Shown here piece after piece: positions 17,752-26,651 of a DNA stretch of 64,000 nucleotides; the stretch's first letter is position 1; each line of letters opens with the position of its first letter. The DNA is from Streptomyces sp. ITFR-16 (GTDB lineage Bacteria; Actinomycetota; Actinomycetes; Streptomycetales; Streptomycetaceae): assembly GCF_031844705.1 (NCBI RefSeq), contig NZ_CP134609.1, positions 7,564,001-7,628,000 on the forward strand. The letters run 5' to 3'. The notes beneath the pieces were generated by a model. The model was not told the origin of the DNA. It worked only from the letters and a program-made list of their open reading frames with translations, and ran no database searches. The position numbers and the translations under genes are program-made.

Positions 17752-17782
17752 GTTCCGGCCGGGCGGTCGGCCCGGCCGGAAC
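17752..17782 (-). terminator. Hairpin terminator after the beta-lactamase-like gene
   Basis: A perfect 13-bp inverted repeat, GTTCCGGCCGGGC (17752-17764) and its complement (17770-17782), with a 5-nt loop. It begins 20 bp past the stop of the minus-strand gene ending at 17803. No T-tract is present, as is common for actinobacterial hairpin terminators. Confidence 0.6.
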
Positions 17783-17802
17783 CCGGTCCCGCGCGGGGAC
17801 GG

Positions 17803-19653
17803 TCAGTTCGCCGACGCGGCCCAGCCGTCGGCCGTGATGCGCCGGGCGTCACCGGGCCGGCTCTCGTCGAAGACCGTACGGCCGCCGTCCTCGACCCGGA
17901 CGGCGTCCACGTACACCCCGCGGCCCACGTACAACTGGTCCGTCGTGTAGCGCCACCGCAGCACGGTCTCGGTGCCGTGCCACTGCGCGAGGTCCGCGTC
18001 CAGGCGGTGCCAGACCCGGCCCGACCAGCCGGAGAGCGAGCCCGCCGGGTGTGCCTCGGGCTGCGGACGGTGCTTCTGCGGGGTCGGCACGGTGGTGAAG
18101 GGGACCGGCTGCCAGCTGGCCCCGGCGTCCGTCGAGGCCTCCAGGAAGAGGAAGTCCGACGCGGGTTCGGTGTCCCACCACAGCGCGCAGCTCAGCCGGC
18201 CGCGCGAGGAGGCCGGGGTGAGCGGCGGGAGTGTCAGCGTGGCCGTGGTCGCGCCGGCCATACCGGAGAACCATGCCGTACGGCCGCGGGCCGGCGGGAC
18301 CGCGACCGCGCGCGCCATCTGGTTGGCGGTCGCCACACGCGGGGCGCTGCCGGAACGCCAGTTGCGCACCGGGTGGACGGAGTTGCCCAGCACGATCAGG
18401 AACGAGTCGGTGCCCGGGTCCAGGACCAGGCTGGTGCCGGTGAAGCCGGTGTGGCCGGCCGTGCCGGGCGTGGCCATCGCCCCCATGTACCAGTGCTGGT
18501 AGAGCTCGAAGCCGAGGCCGTGCGCGTCCCCGGGGAACGCGGTGTTGAAGTCGGTGAACAGCAGGTCCACCGACGCGGCCGAGAGGATCCGCGCGCGGCC
18601 GTAGACCCCGCCGTTGAGCAGGGTGCGGGCGAGGATCGCCAGGTCCCAGGCGCAGGAGAACACCCCGGCGTGTCCGGCGACCCCGTCCAGGCTGAACGCG
18701 TTCTCGTCGTGCACCTCGCCCCAGACCAGCCCCCGGTCAAGGCCGGACCAGGGGAGCCGGGCGTCCTCGGTCGCGGCGATCTTCGGCTTCCAGGAGGCGG
18801 GCGGGTTGTACCGGGTGCGCCGCATTCCGAGCGGATCGGTGATCCGTTCGCGCAGCAGCACGTCCAGGGTGCGGCCGGTGAGCTTCTCCAGGACCAGCTG
18901 GAGCGAGATCAGGTTGAGGTCGGAGTAGAGGTAGACCGTGCCGGGCGGGTTCGCGGGCACCTCGTTCCAGATGAGCCGCAGCTTCCCTTCGCGGGTCGGC
19001 GCGTCGTAGAGCGGGATCCAGGCACGGAAGCCCGAGGTGTGCGTGAGCAGCTGACGGATCGTGACGTCCTGCTTGCCGCCACCGGCGAACTCCGGAAGGT
19101 AGGAGGCCACGGTCGCCTCCAGCTCCAGCGCGCCGCGCTCGATCTGCTGCACGGCCAGGAGCGAGGTGAACAGCTTGGAGACCGATGCCAGGTCGAAGAC
19201 CGTGTCCTCGGCCATGGGGATCTGTTCGTCCGCCGGGAACTCCACACCGGTGTCGGTCTTCTCGTCGTACGCCGCATAGCGCACCGCCTTGCCGATGGGC
19301 CGGTGCAGCGCCACTGTCCCGCCGCGCCCCGCGAGCAGCACGGCGCCCGCGTACCACGGGTGCTTCGGGGAGTCGGCGAGGTAGCGCTCCGCCTCCTCGA
19401 CCAGCTGGTCGAGCGGCTCCTGGAGCAGCCCCGCCCGCGCGGCGGAGCCCCGCCGCAGCGTCGGCCTGCCGTGCCCCGCCGGCGTCCCCGCCGCGGTCCC
19501 TGCGCTCATCTCCGACGACCCCGCCCCCGACTCCGTGGCAGCCGCCGCCTCCGCGAACGGAACCGGCGCCAGGGCGAGTGCTCCGCCCAGGGCCAGCATC
19601 CCACCGCCCAGCCTCCGCCGGCTGATGCCCCCGCCCGACGTGTCCTCGGTCAT
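17803..19653 (-). CDS. Exported serine beta-lactamase/class C-like hydrolase with C-terminal beta domain
   Basis: A 616-residue protein with a twin-arginine signal (SRRRLGGGML, cleavage near EAAAA). The beta-lactamase/transpeptidase fold is marked by SVSK (nucleophile Ser157, Lys160), the YSD motif (Tyr243) and HTG in AGHTGFTG, all three conserved elements. After about residue 450 a separate ~160-residue region rich in beta strands and Trp (WDTEPASDFLFLEASTDAG, then GVYVDAVRVEDGG) resembles the MAM/jelly-roll modules of immune-inhibitor-A-type proteins and could bind glycan or peptide. The substrate is unknown: cell-wall peptide or an ester. It is divergent from the nitronate monooxygenase gene. 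A palindrome in the shared region may control it. Confidence 0.82.
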   Translation of the reverse strand: MTEDTSGGGISRRRLGGGMLALGGALALAPVPFAEAAAATESGAGSSEMSAGTAAGTPAGHGRPTLRRGSAARAGLLQEPLDQLVEEAERYLADSPKHPWYAGAVLLAGRGGTVALHRPIGKAVRYAAYDEKTDTGVEFPADEQIPMAEDTVFDLASVSKLFTSLLAVQQIERGALELEATVASYLPEFAGGGKQDVTIRQLLTHTSGFRAWIPLYDAPTREGKLRLIWNEVPANPPGTVYLYSDLNLISLQLVLEKLTGRTLDVLLRERITDPLGMRRTRYNPPASWKPKIAATEDARLPWSGLDRGLVWGEVHDENAFSLDGVAGHAGVFSCAWDLAILARTLLNGGVYGRARILSAASVDLLFTDFNTAFPGDAHGLGFELYQHWYMGAMATPGTAGHTGFTGTSLVLDPGTDSFLIVLGNSVHPVRNWRSGSAPRVATANQMARAVAVPPARGRTAWFSGMAGATTATLTLPPLTPASSRGRLSCALWWDTEPASDFLFLEASTDAGASWQPVPFTTVPTPQKHRPQPEAHPAGSLSGWSGRVWHRLDADLAQWHGTETVLRWRYTTDQLYVGRGVYVDAVRVEDGGRTVFDESRPGDARRITADGWAASAN

Positions 19654-19702
19654 CCGGAACCCCTTTCCATGCCTGGAACCAAGCGCCTTGAACCATGCGC
19701 CT

Positions 19703-19715
19703 GAAAGTAACTTTC
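19703..19715. promoter_or_regulatory. Palindrome upstream of the beta-lactamase-like gene
   Basis: GAAAGTAACTTTC is a perfect 6+1+6 palindrome about 50 bp upstream of the minus-strand start at 19653. The surrounding stretch (19700-19740) is unusually AT-rich for this genome. It has the shape of a dimeric repressor site; no cognate regulator gene lies alongside. Confidence 0.45.
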
Positions 19716-19801
19716 GAAATCTCTTCCGAGAGTGAAACTTCCTGCCGAGCAGAGGGTACTGTCAGCGCCCGCCGTCCCGTAGGGCCCTGGGCCACAAAGA
19801 A

Positions 19802-19818
19802 TCTGACGCAGCATCAGA
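19802..19818. promoter_or_regulatory. TCTGAC-N5-ATCAGA palindrome upstream of nitronate monooxygenase
   Basis: TCTGACGCAGCATCAGA lies 44 bp upstream of the ATG at 19862. Its arms and flanks (AAGA before it, AAA after it) closely match a site at 41858-41874 in the fadD19/echA19-like divergent promoter. The two sites probably bind the same TetR-type dimer. Confidence 0.6.
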
Positions 19819-19861
19819 AAATCTCTTCCCTCGTCCACCGGACTGCGGCATCCTGCCGCCC

Positions 19862-20971
19862 ATGGAGACGGAGCTGAGCCAACAACTGGGCATCGAGCAC
19901 GCCATCTTCGGCTTCACGCCGTTCCCGGCGGTGGCCGCGGCCATCACCCGGGCCGGAGGTTTCGGCGTGCTCGGCGCGGTCCGCTACACCGCCCCCGAGG
20001 ACCTTGCGCGCGACCTCGACTGGATGCAGGAGCACACGGACGGCAAGCCCTACGGCCTCGACGTCGTCATGCCCGCCAGGAAGGTGGAGGGCGTGAGCGA
20101 GGCCGACGTCGAGGCGATGATCCCGGCCGGCCACCGGGAGTTCGTCCGCAAGACCCTGGCCGGGCACGGCGTCCCCGAACTCGCCGAGGGCGAGGCATCG
20201 GGCTGGCGCATCACGGGCTGGATGGAGGAAGTCGCGCGCAACCAGCTCGACGTGGCGTTCGACTACCCGATCGGGCTCCTGGCCAACGCGCTGGGCTCCC
20301 CGCCCGCCGACGTCGTCGCCCGCGCCCACGACCGCGGCGTCCTGGTCGCGGCGCTCGCCGGAAGCGCCCGGCACGCCCGCCACCACGCGGACGCCGGCAT
20401 CGACATCGTCGTCGCCCAGGGGTACGAGGCGGGCGGTCACACCGGCGAGATCGCGTCCATGGTCCTGGTCCCGGACGTGGTCGACGCCGTGGGGCCGCTG
20501 CCGGTCCTCGCGGCCGGCGGGATCGGCAGCGGCGAACAGATCGCCGCAGGTCTCGCGCTCGGCGCCCAGGGCGTCTGGCTCGGCTCCCTCTGGCTCACCA
20601 CCGAGGAGGCCGACCTGCACTCGCCCGCCCTGACCGCGAAACTCCTCGCGGCGGGCTCCGGCGACACCGTCCGCTCGCGCGCCCTCACCGGCAAACCCGC
20701 CCGCCAGCTGCGTACCGCGTGGACGGACGCCTGGGACGACCCGGACGGACCCGGCACCCTGCCCATGCCCCTCCAGGGACTGCTGGTCGCCGAGGCCGTC
20801 TCCCGTATCCAGAAGTATGGGACGGACGCGCTGCTGGGCACCCCAGTCGGCCAGATCGTCGGGCGGATGAACACCGAACGCAGCGTGCAGGCCGTCTTCG
20901 ACGACCTGACCCGCGGCTTCGAACGGGCCGTGGACCGGATCAATCGCATCGCCGGACGGAGCGCCTCATGA
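19862..20971 (+). CDS. Nitronate monooxygenase-family FMN protein
   Basis: A 369-residue TIM-barrel flavoprotein of the nitronate monooxygenase (2-nitropropane dioxygenase) family. The N-terminal strand is followed by the AGGFGVLGA loop. The central region has AQGYEAGGHTGE, and the FMN-phosphate site is seen as AAGGIGSG followed by LALGAQGVWLGS. Family members oxidise nitronates, but actinobacterial relatives such as IpdC of steroid ring degradation act on acyl-CoA substrates, so the name should be read loosely. It overlaps the acyl-CoA synthetase gene by ATGA, which supports a role in acyl metabolism. The promoter region holds a palindrome shared with the fadD19-like locus. Confidence 0.85.
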   Translation: METELSQQLGIEHAIFGFTPFPAVAAAITRAGGFGVLGAVRYTAPEDLARDLDWMQEHTDGKPYGLDVVMPARKVEGVSEADVEAMIPAGHREFVRKTLAGHGVPELAEGEASGWRITGWMEEVARNQLDVAFDYPIGLLANALGSPPADVVARAHDRGVLVAALAGSARHARHHADAGIDIVVAQGYEAGGHTGEIASMVLVPDVVDAVGPLPVLAAGGIGSGEQIAAGLALGAQGVWLGSLWLTTEEADLHSPALTAKLLAAGSGDTVRSRALTGKPARQLRTAWTDAWDDPDGPGTLPMPLQGLLVAEAVSRIQKYGTDALLGTPVGQIVGRMNTERSVQAVFDDLTRGFERAVDRINRIAGRSAS

Positions 20972-22509
20972 ATCAGCCGCCCAACGGATTCTGGGCCCAG
21001 GCCACCGCCGACCCCGACCGCCCGGTCCTGGTCGCGCCCGACGGCGAGAGCTGGACGGCCGGACGGCTGCACGCCGAGGCCAACCGCATGGTCCACGGGC
21101 TGCGCGCCGCCGGACTGGAGGAGGGCGACGCCTTCGCCGTGGTGCTGCCCAACGGTGTCGAGTTCCTGACCGCCTACCTGGCCGCCTCCCAGGCCGGCTT
21201 CTACCTCGTCCCCGTCAACCACCACCTCGTCGGGCCGGAGATCGCCTGGATCGTCGCCGACTCCGGCGCCAAGGTCCTGATCGCCCACGAACGCTTCACG
21301 GAGGCCGCGACCGCGGCCGCCGACGAGGCGAAGCTGTCCGCGAGCCATCGCTACGGCGTCGGCACGGTCGACGGCTTCCGCCCGTACGCCGAACTGCTGG
21401 ACAACCGGCCGGTCTCGCCCCCGGAGGGACGCACGCTGGGCTGGGTCATGAACTACACCTCCGGCACCACCGGACGGCCGCGCGGCATCCGCCGGGCCCT
21501 GTCCGGAAAGCTGCCCGAGGAGAGCCACCTCGGCGGCTTCCTCGGGATCTTCGGCATCAAACCCTTCGACGGCAACATCCATCTGGTCTGCTCCCCGCTC
21601 TACCACACCGCCGTACTGCAGTTCGCGGGCGCCGCCCTGCACATCGGCCACCCCCTCGTCCTGATGGACAAGTGGTCGCCCGAGGAAATGCTGCGGGCGA
21701 TCGACACCCACCGCTGCACCCACACCCACATGGTCCCCACCCAGTTCCACCGCCTGCTTGCCCTCCCCGAGGAGGTGCGGCAGCGGTACGACGTCGGCTC
21801 GATGCGCCACGCCATCCACGGCGCCGCCCCCTGCCCCGACCACATCAAGCGGGCCATGATCGACTGGTGGGGCGGCTGCGTCGAGGAGTACTACGCGGCC
21901 AGCGAGGGCGGCGGCGCCTTCGCCACCGCCGACGACTGGCTGAGGAAGCCCGGGACCGTCGGCAAGGCCTGGCCGATCAGCGAGCTCGCGGTCTTCGACG
22001 ACGACGGCAACCGCCTCGGACCCGGTGAACTCGGCACCGTCTACATGAAGATGAGCACCGGCGGCTTCAGCTACCACAAGGACGAGGGCAAGACGAGGAA
22101 GAACCGCATCGGCGGCTTCTTCACCGTCGGCGACCTCGGCATCCTCGACGAGGACGGCTATCTCTTCCTCCGCGACCGCAAGATCGACATGATCATCTCC
22201 GGCGGGGTCAACATCTACCCGGCCGAGATCGAGGGCGCCCTCCTCACCCATCCCGCGGTCGCCGACGCCGCCGTCTTCGGCATTCCGCACGCCGACTGGG
22301 GCGAGGAGGTGCGGGCCGTCGTCGAACCCGCCGAAGGACACGAGGCGGGCGACGCGCTCGCCGACGAGATCCTGCGCCACTGCGCAGGACTCCTCGCCGG
22401 GTACAAGCGGCCCAGAACCCTCGGCTTCATCACGACGATGCCCCGCGACCCCAACGGCAAGCTCTACAAGCGCCGGCTGCGCGAGCCGTACTGGGAGGGA
22501 CACGGCTGA
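20968..22509 (+). CDS. Acyl-CoA synthetase (AMP-dependent, FadD type)
   Basis: This 513-residue member of the adenylate-forming family activates a carboxylic acid with ATP and CoA. It shows the P-loop YTSGTTGRPRG, an A5-like EEYYAASEGGG segment, the GDLGILDEDGYLFLRDRKID hinge/A7-A8 region, and the C-terminal catalytic Lys in PNGKLYKRRLR. The ATG at 20968 overlaps the stop of the preceding gene (ATGA), so the two are coupled. The fatty-acid or ring-acid substrate is not evident. The frame is open further upstream but lies within the nitronate monooxygenase gene. The gene ends at a strong bidirectional hairpin. Confidence 0.88.
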   Translation: MNQPPNGFWAQATADPDRPVLVAPDGESWTAGRLHAEANRMVHGLRAAGLEEGDAFAVVLPNGVEFLTAYLAASQAGFYLVPVNHHLVGPEIAWIVADSGAKVLIAHERFTEAATAAADEAKLSASHRYGVGTVDGFRPYAELLDNRPVSPPEGRTLGWVMNYTSGTTGRPRGIRRALSGKLPEESHLGGFLGIFGIKPFDGNIHLVCSPLYHTAVLQFAGAALHIGHPLVLMDKWSPEEMLRAIDTHRCTHTHMVPTQFHRLLALPEEVRQRYDVGSMRHAIHGAAPCPDHIKRAMIDWWGGCVEEYYAASEGGGAFATADDWLRKPGTVGKAWPISELAVFDDDGNRLGPGELGTVYMKMSTGGFSYHKDEGKTRKNRIGGFFTVGDLGILDEDGYLFLRDRKIDMIISGGVNIYPAEIEGALLTHPAVADAAVFGIPHADWGEEVRAVVEPAEGHEAGDALADEILRHCAGLLAGYKRPRTLGFITTMPRDPNGKLYKRRLREPYWEGHG

Positions 22510-22551
22510 CCCCCGGCCCCCGGCCCCCGACCGGGGGCCGGGGGCCGGGGG
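22510..22551. terminator. Bidirectional GC-only hairpin terminator
   Basis: A perfect 20-bp inverted repeat, arms 22510-22529 and 22532-22551, separated by two bases. Each arm is three runs of five C (or G) separated by GG (or CC). It sits exactly between the convergent acyl-CoA synthetase and acylase genes and has no T-tract. Confidence 0.75.
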
Positions 22552-22569
22552 CCGGACGGGCCGGGGCAC

Positions 22570-24987
22570 CTACCGGCGCTCGTGCACCCGCACCACCCGC
22601 AGCGCGGGCGAGCGCAGGATGTCCTTCTCGCAGAACCGGGACGTCACCCAGCGCCCCTCCGCGTACAGCAGGGTCTGGTCGCTGGAGTGCGGCGAGGCCG
22701 GATCCGACGACTGCCCGTACGTGAGCAGCGTGCGCGCCACCGGGCAGGGACCGCCGTCCCAGCCGACCGCCTGGATGTAGCTGGAGCCGGTCGACACCTC
22801 CGTGTAGCCGCCGGCCGCCGCGTCCCAGACACCTTCGGTCTTGTTCCAGACGCCCAGCGCCTCCGTGCCGCCGCCGAGCGGAATGCGCCGCGAACCCCGC
22901 CGCACCCACTGGTGCTCGCCCAGCGGCGCGTCCAGCGCGATCCCGGCGCCCCGCAGTTCGGCCACCGCGTCCGCGAGCGCCGCGAGGACCGCCGGGGACG
23001 AGGCGTTGAGCGTGTTCGGCGTGCGGACCGGGTCGGCGGGGGAGAAGGGCACCTTCCACAGCTCCGCTGCCGGGACCGCCACCGCCCGGCGCCAGAACCG
23101 GTCGAAGAGCAGCGCCCCCCGGCTCCCGGCGCCGACCGTCCGGTCCCAGCGGCGCAGCACCCCGCACGCGGCCGACACATCGACCGCCGTGCCGTCGCTC
23201 CCGGCCGCCGTGCCCCCGGGCAGCGCCGCGCAGGCGCGTGACAGGGCGCCGGCGGCCAGGTCACCCGCAGGTGCCCGGTTCGCCAACTGCCGGCGCTGGA
23301 GGTCCGCCACGGTCAGCCGGCCGCGGTCCGCCATCGCGGACACGTCCTCGACCGCGCCCCGGGTCCGCAGGGAGCGCGGTGTGCCGACGGTGCCGAAGAT
23401 CCGTCCGTACCCGGTCAGCGGCGCCCGGGCGTTCGTCAGCCAGGCGCTGTCGTTGGAGTTCTCCACGTACGGCGCGTTCTCCAGGGTCGGCATCCGCCCC
23501 GGGCCGAGGATCCCGGGCTGTACGGCGTCCCGGTCCGACACGGGCGCGCAGTCGCCGCGCGAACCGTCCAGCACCGCGAGACCGGACGCGGCGAACGTCG
23601 CCCGCCCCAGCGGGGTGGAACACCGGGCGGCGAGGTCGTTGGTGATCCCCGGCAGCACCTGCGACTGGGAGAAGAAGGTGTGCCCGGCCGAGTCCGCCGC
23701 GACCGTGTTCACCCACGGCAGGCCCTGTGTGCGGCGCAGAGCCTCCTTGATCCCGGCCGTGTCGCGCGCCCGGCCGAAGCCGAGCGCGGTGTCGCCCGAG
23801 CGCAGATTGACGGCGTTCGGATCGTTCAGCGCGTACGCCGCCGTCCGCGTCCACGGCAGCGGCAGGCCCGCGCCGAGCGAGGTGACGACCGGTCCGTAGC
23901 GGGTCCACCACTGGGTGCGGGTCACCTTCCGGCCGCCCTCGACCGCGACGGAGACCGTGCGTCCGGCCATCCGGTGTGCCCGGCCGTCCACCAGATACAC
24001 CGTCGGATCGGCCGGATCGAGCGTCAGCTGATGCAGATTCAGGGTGACCCCGGTGGCGACGGTGTGGCTCCACGCGACGTGGGCGTTGTGCCCGATCGAC
24101 ATGGTCGCGGATCCCAGCAGCGAACCGCCCGCCACGTCGAGCTTCCCAGGGATGGTCTGCTGCGACTGCCAGAACCGGCGCCCGCCCTGCCAGGGATAGT
24201 GCGGGTTGCCCAGCAGCAGCCCGCGCCCGTTCGCCGTCGTACTGCCCCGGAACGCAACGGCGTTGGAACCCATGTCCGCGTTCTGCGTCGACAGCAGCCG
24301 GGCCGCCGCGTCCGCCGCGTCGCCCGGCGAGGGGGACGGGGACGGGGTCCCGGGTGCGGCGCCGGGCGGCCGCGCGGCCGTGATGCCGTCGATCCCGCGC
24401 CCCTGACCGCCGAGCACGGAGAGCGCGAAGGCGCGCTCCGCGACATCCAGCGCGGTCACCGGGCGCACCCAGCGCGCGCCCCGGCAGGCCGGATCGGTGA
24501 TCCGGTTCTGCGCCAGCCAGGCGTTGTAACCGGCCGCCCAGCCGCGCTGGAGCTCCTTGACCGCACGGCTCGGGCCCGCCGGTGCCGGCACCTTCAGCAG
24601 CTTCTCCACCGTGCGGCTGTCGCGCACCCCGCGGAAGTACAGATCGCTGGAGAGGTTCTGCGTCGCGGACGACAGCGAGCCGTCGGGAGCCGCGTCGGGC
24701 CCGAAGTACCGCGACCGCTCCCCGCGCAGCGTGACGAAGCCGTCGGCGAGCGTGCACACCTGGTCGGCGGCCTGCGCCCAGCCGTTGCCGAAGCCCAGGT
24801 CCGCGTAGTCCCTGGCCACGATGTGAGGAATGCCGTACTCGGTGTAGCGGATGACCGCGGACAGCCCGCCACCGGACGGATGGTGGGTACGGGGAGCGGT
24901 CGCCGACGCCGGCGGCAGGGATGCCGACACGGTGAACAGGGCGAGACCGGACAGGGCGAGAATCCTCAGACGGTTCCGGAGCGGCAA
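22570..24987 (-). CDS. Penicillin/AHL acylase family Ntn hydrolase, secreted
   Basis: About 805 residues, the usual length for Streptomyces acylases such as AhlM and aculeacin-A acylase. A hydrophobic signal peptide leads the protein. The alpha chain runs to ~200. A Pro/Ser-rich linker (PSPSPSP region) follows. The autoproteolytic site is in ADMGSNAVAF, where the Ser (about residue 241) becomes the N-terminal nucleophile of the beta chain. Supporting signatures are GNPHYPW, HNAHVAWSHTV and SNDSAWLTN. Known relatives hydrolyse the acyl chain of penicillins, echinocandins or acyl-homoserine lactones. The TTG at 24987 is preferred because GGGAGG lies 4 nt upstream; a TTG at 24999 also exists. 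Confidence 0.87.
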   Translation of the reverse strand: MPLRNRLRILALSGLALFTVSASLPPASATAPRTHHPSGGGLSAVIRYTEYGIPHIVARDYADLGFGNGWAQAADQVCTLADGFVTLRGERSRYFGPDAAPDGSLSSATQNLSSDLYFRGVRDSRTVEKLLKVPAPAGPSRAVKELQRGWAAGYNAWLAQNRITDPACRGARWVRPVTALDVAERAFALSVLGGQGRGIDGITAARPPGAAPGTPSPSPSPGDAADAAARLLSTQNADMGSNAVAFRGSTTANGRGLLLGNPHYPWQGGRRFWQSQQTIPGKLDVAGGSLLGSATMSIGHNAHVAWSHTVATGVTLNLHQLTLDPADPTVYLVDGRAHRMAGRTVSVAVEGGRKVTRTQWWTRYGPVVTSLGAGLPLPWTRTAAYALNDPNAVNLRSGDTALGFGRARDTAGIKEALRRTQGLPWVNTVAADSAGHTFFSQSQVLPGITNDLAARCSTPLGRATFAASGLAVLDGSRGDCAPVSDRDAVQPGILGPGRMPTLENAPYVENSNDSAWLTNARAPLTGYGRIFGTVGTPRSLRTRGAVEDVSAMADRGRLTVADLQRRQLANRAPAGDLAAGALSRACAALPGGTAAGSDGTAVDVSAACGVLRRWDRTVGAGSRGALLFDRFWRRAVAVPAAELWKVPFSPADPVRTPNTLNASSPAVLAALADAVAELRGAGIALDAPLGEHQWVRRGSRRIPLGGGTEALGVWNKTEGVWDAAAGGYTEVSTGSSYIQAVGWDGGPCPVARTLLTYGQSSDPASPHSSDQTLLYAEGRWVTSRFCEKDILRSPALRVVRVHERR

Positions 24988-25136
24988 CGGTCCTCCCAAC
25001 TCTGCGGGTGCGCACGACGGTTACTTGGGAGTTCGAGACGTCAGGGGCAACTCAGCCAGCACCCCCGCACCGTGTCAACAGCGCGGACGGCCCCCGGACC
25101 CTTGACCGCCGCCTTCCGGCCGCACAGGATCACGCC

Positions 25137-26636
25137 ATGACCGGTGTACGCAGCAGCACAGTGGACGGCGTCCTGACCCGCAGCGCACGGCGCGGCCCCG
25201 AGCGCACCGCCCTGCGGTACGCCGACCGGGTCTGGACCTACCGCGCACTCGACGAGGCGGTCGGCACGGCCGCCGCCGTCCTCATGGACGGCCACGGACT
25301 GCGCCCGGGGGACCGGGTGGCCTCCTACGCCCACAACTCCGACGCGTATCTGATCGCCTATCTCGCCTGCGCGCGGGCCGGGCTCGTCCATGTGCCGGTC
25401 AATCAGAACCTCACCGGTGAGGACCTCGCCTACATCCTGCGCCAGTCGGGCAGCTCGCTGGTCCTCACCGACCCGGACCTCGCCGGCCGGGTCCCGCAGG
25501 GCTACACGGTACGGCCGCTGCGCGACGCCGGGGACTCCCTGCTGGCCGAGCTCGCCTCGCCGCGCCCCTTCGCCGCCGCGCACGAACCGGCCGCGGACGA
25601 CCTGGTCCAGCTGCTGTACACCTCGGGCACCACCGCGCTCCCCAAGGGCGCGATGATGACGCACGGCGCCCTCGTCCACGAGTACGTCAGCGCCGTCACC
25701 GCCCTCGATCTGCGCGCCGGTGACCGGCCGGTGCACGCGCTGCCGCTCTACCACTCGGCGCAGATGCACGTGTTCCTGCTGCCCTACCTCGCGGTCGGCG
25801 CCGAGAACACGATCCTCGACGCCCCGGACGCCGCGCGGATCTTCGACCTCGTCGAGTCGGGCCGGGCCGACAGCCTCTTCGCCCCGCCCACGGTGTGGAT
25901 CGGCCTCGCCAACCATCCGGACTTCGCGGTCCGTGACCTCGGCGGACTGCGCAAGGCCTACTACGGCGCGTCGATCATGCCCGTCCCCGTGCTGGAACGG
26001 CTCCGCGACCGGCTGCCGGACCTCGCGTTCTACAACTGCTTCGGCCAGAGCGAGATCGGCCCCCTCGCCACCGTCCTGGGACCGGACGAGCACGAGGGAA
26101 GGATGGACTCCTGCGGCCGGCCCGTCCTGTTCGTCGAGGCCAAGGTCGTCGACGAGGACGGCAAGGACGTGCCCGACGGCACGGCGGGGGAGGTCGTCTA
26201 CCGCTCGCCCCAGCTGTGCAGCGGCTACTGGGACAAGCCGGAGGAGAGCGCCGAGGCGTTCCGCGACGGCTGGTTCCACTCCGGCGACCTCGCGGTCCGG
26301 GACGCGCAGGGCTACTTCACCGTCGTCGACCGGGTCAAGGACGTCATCAACTCCGGCGGCGTCCTCGTCGCCTCCCGCCAGGTCGAGGACGCCCTGTACA
26401 CCCACCCCGCCGTCGCCGAGGCCGCGGTCGTGGGGCTGCCCGACGAACGCTGGATCGAGGCCGTCACCGCGGTCGTCGTCCTGCGCGGCGAGGCGACCGA
26501 GACCGAGCTGATCGACCACGCCCGCGAACGCCTCGCCCACTTCAAGGCCCCGAAACGGGTCGTCTTCGTGGAGGGGCTCCCGCGCAACGCCAGCGGGAAG
26601 ATCCTCAAGCGGGAGCTGCGCGACCGCCTCGCGTGA
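25137..26636 (+). CDS. Acyl-CoA synthetase (long-chain/aryl acid CoA ligase type)
   Basis: A 499-residue AMP-forming ligase. Motifs include LLYTSGTTALPKGAMMTH (P-loop), NCFGQSEIGP (A5), WFHSGDLAVRDAQGYFTVVD (A7), RVKDVINSGGVLVASRQVED (A8) and the C-terminal Lys in ASGKILKREL. All conserved elements are present, so it should be active; substrate class unknown. The ATG at 25137 has only a weak AGGA upstream. It is transcribed divergently from the acylase gene with about 150 bp between them and appears monocistronic, 15 bp convergent with the methyltransferase gene. Confidence 0.87.
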   Translation: MTGVRSSTVDGVLTRSARRGPERTALRYADRVWTYRALDEAVGTAAAVLMDGHGLRPGDRVASYAHNSDAYLIAYLACARAGLVHVPVNQNLTGEDLAYILRQSGSSLVLTDPDLAGRVPQGYTVRPLRDAGDSLLAELASPRPFAAAHEPAADDLVQLLYTSGTTALPKGAMMTHGALVHEYVSAVTALDLRAGDRPVHALPLYHSAQMHVFLLPYLAVGAENTILDAPDAARIFDLVESGRADSLFAPPTVWIGLANHPDFAVRDLGGLRKAYYGASIMPVPVLERLRDRLPDLAFYNCFGQSEIGPLATVLGPDEHEGRMDSCGRPVLFVEAKVVDEDGKDVPDGTAGEVVYRSPQLCSGYWDKPEESAEAFRDGWFHSGDLAVRDAQGYFTVVDRVKDVINSGGVLVASRQVEDALYTHPAVAEAAVVGLPDERWIEAVTAVVVLRGEATETELIDHARERLAHFKAPKRVVFVEGLPRNASGKILKRELRDRLA

Positions 26637-26651
26637 GCGCCCCGCCGCCCT

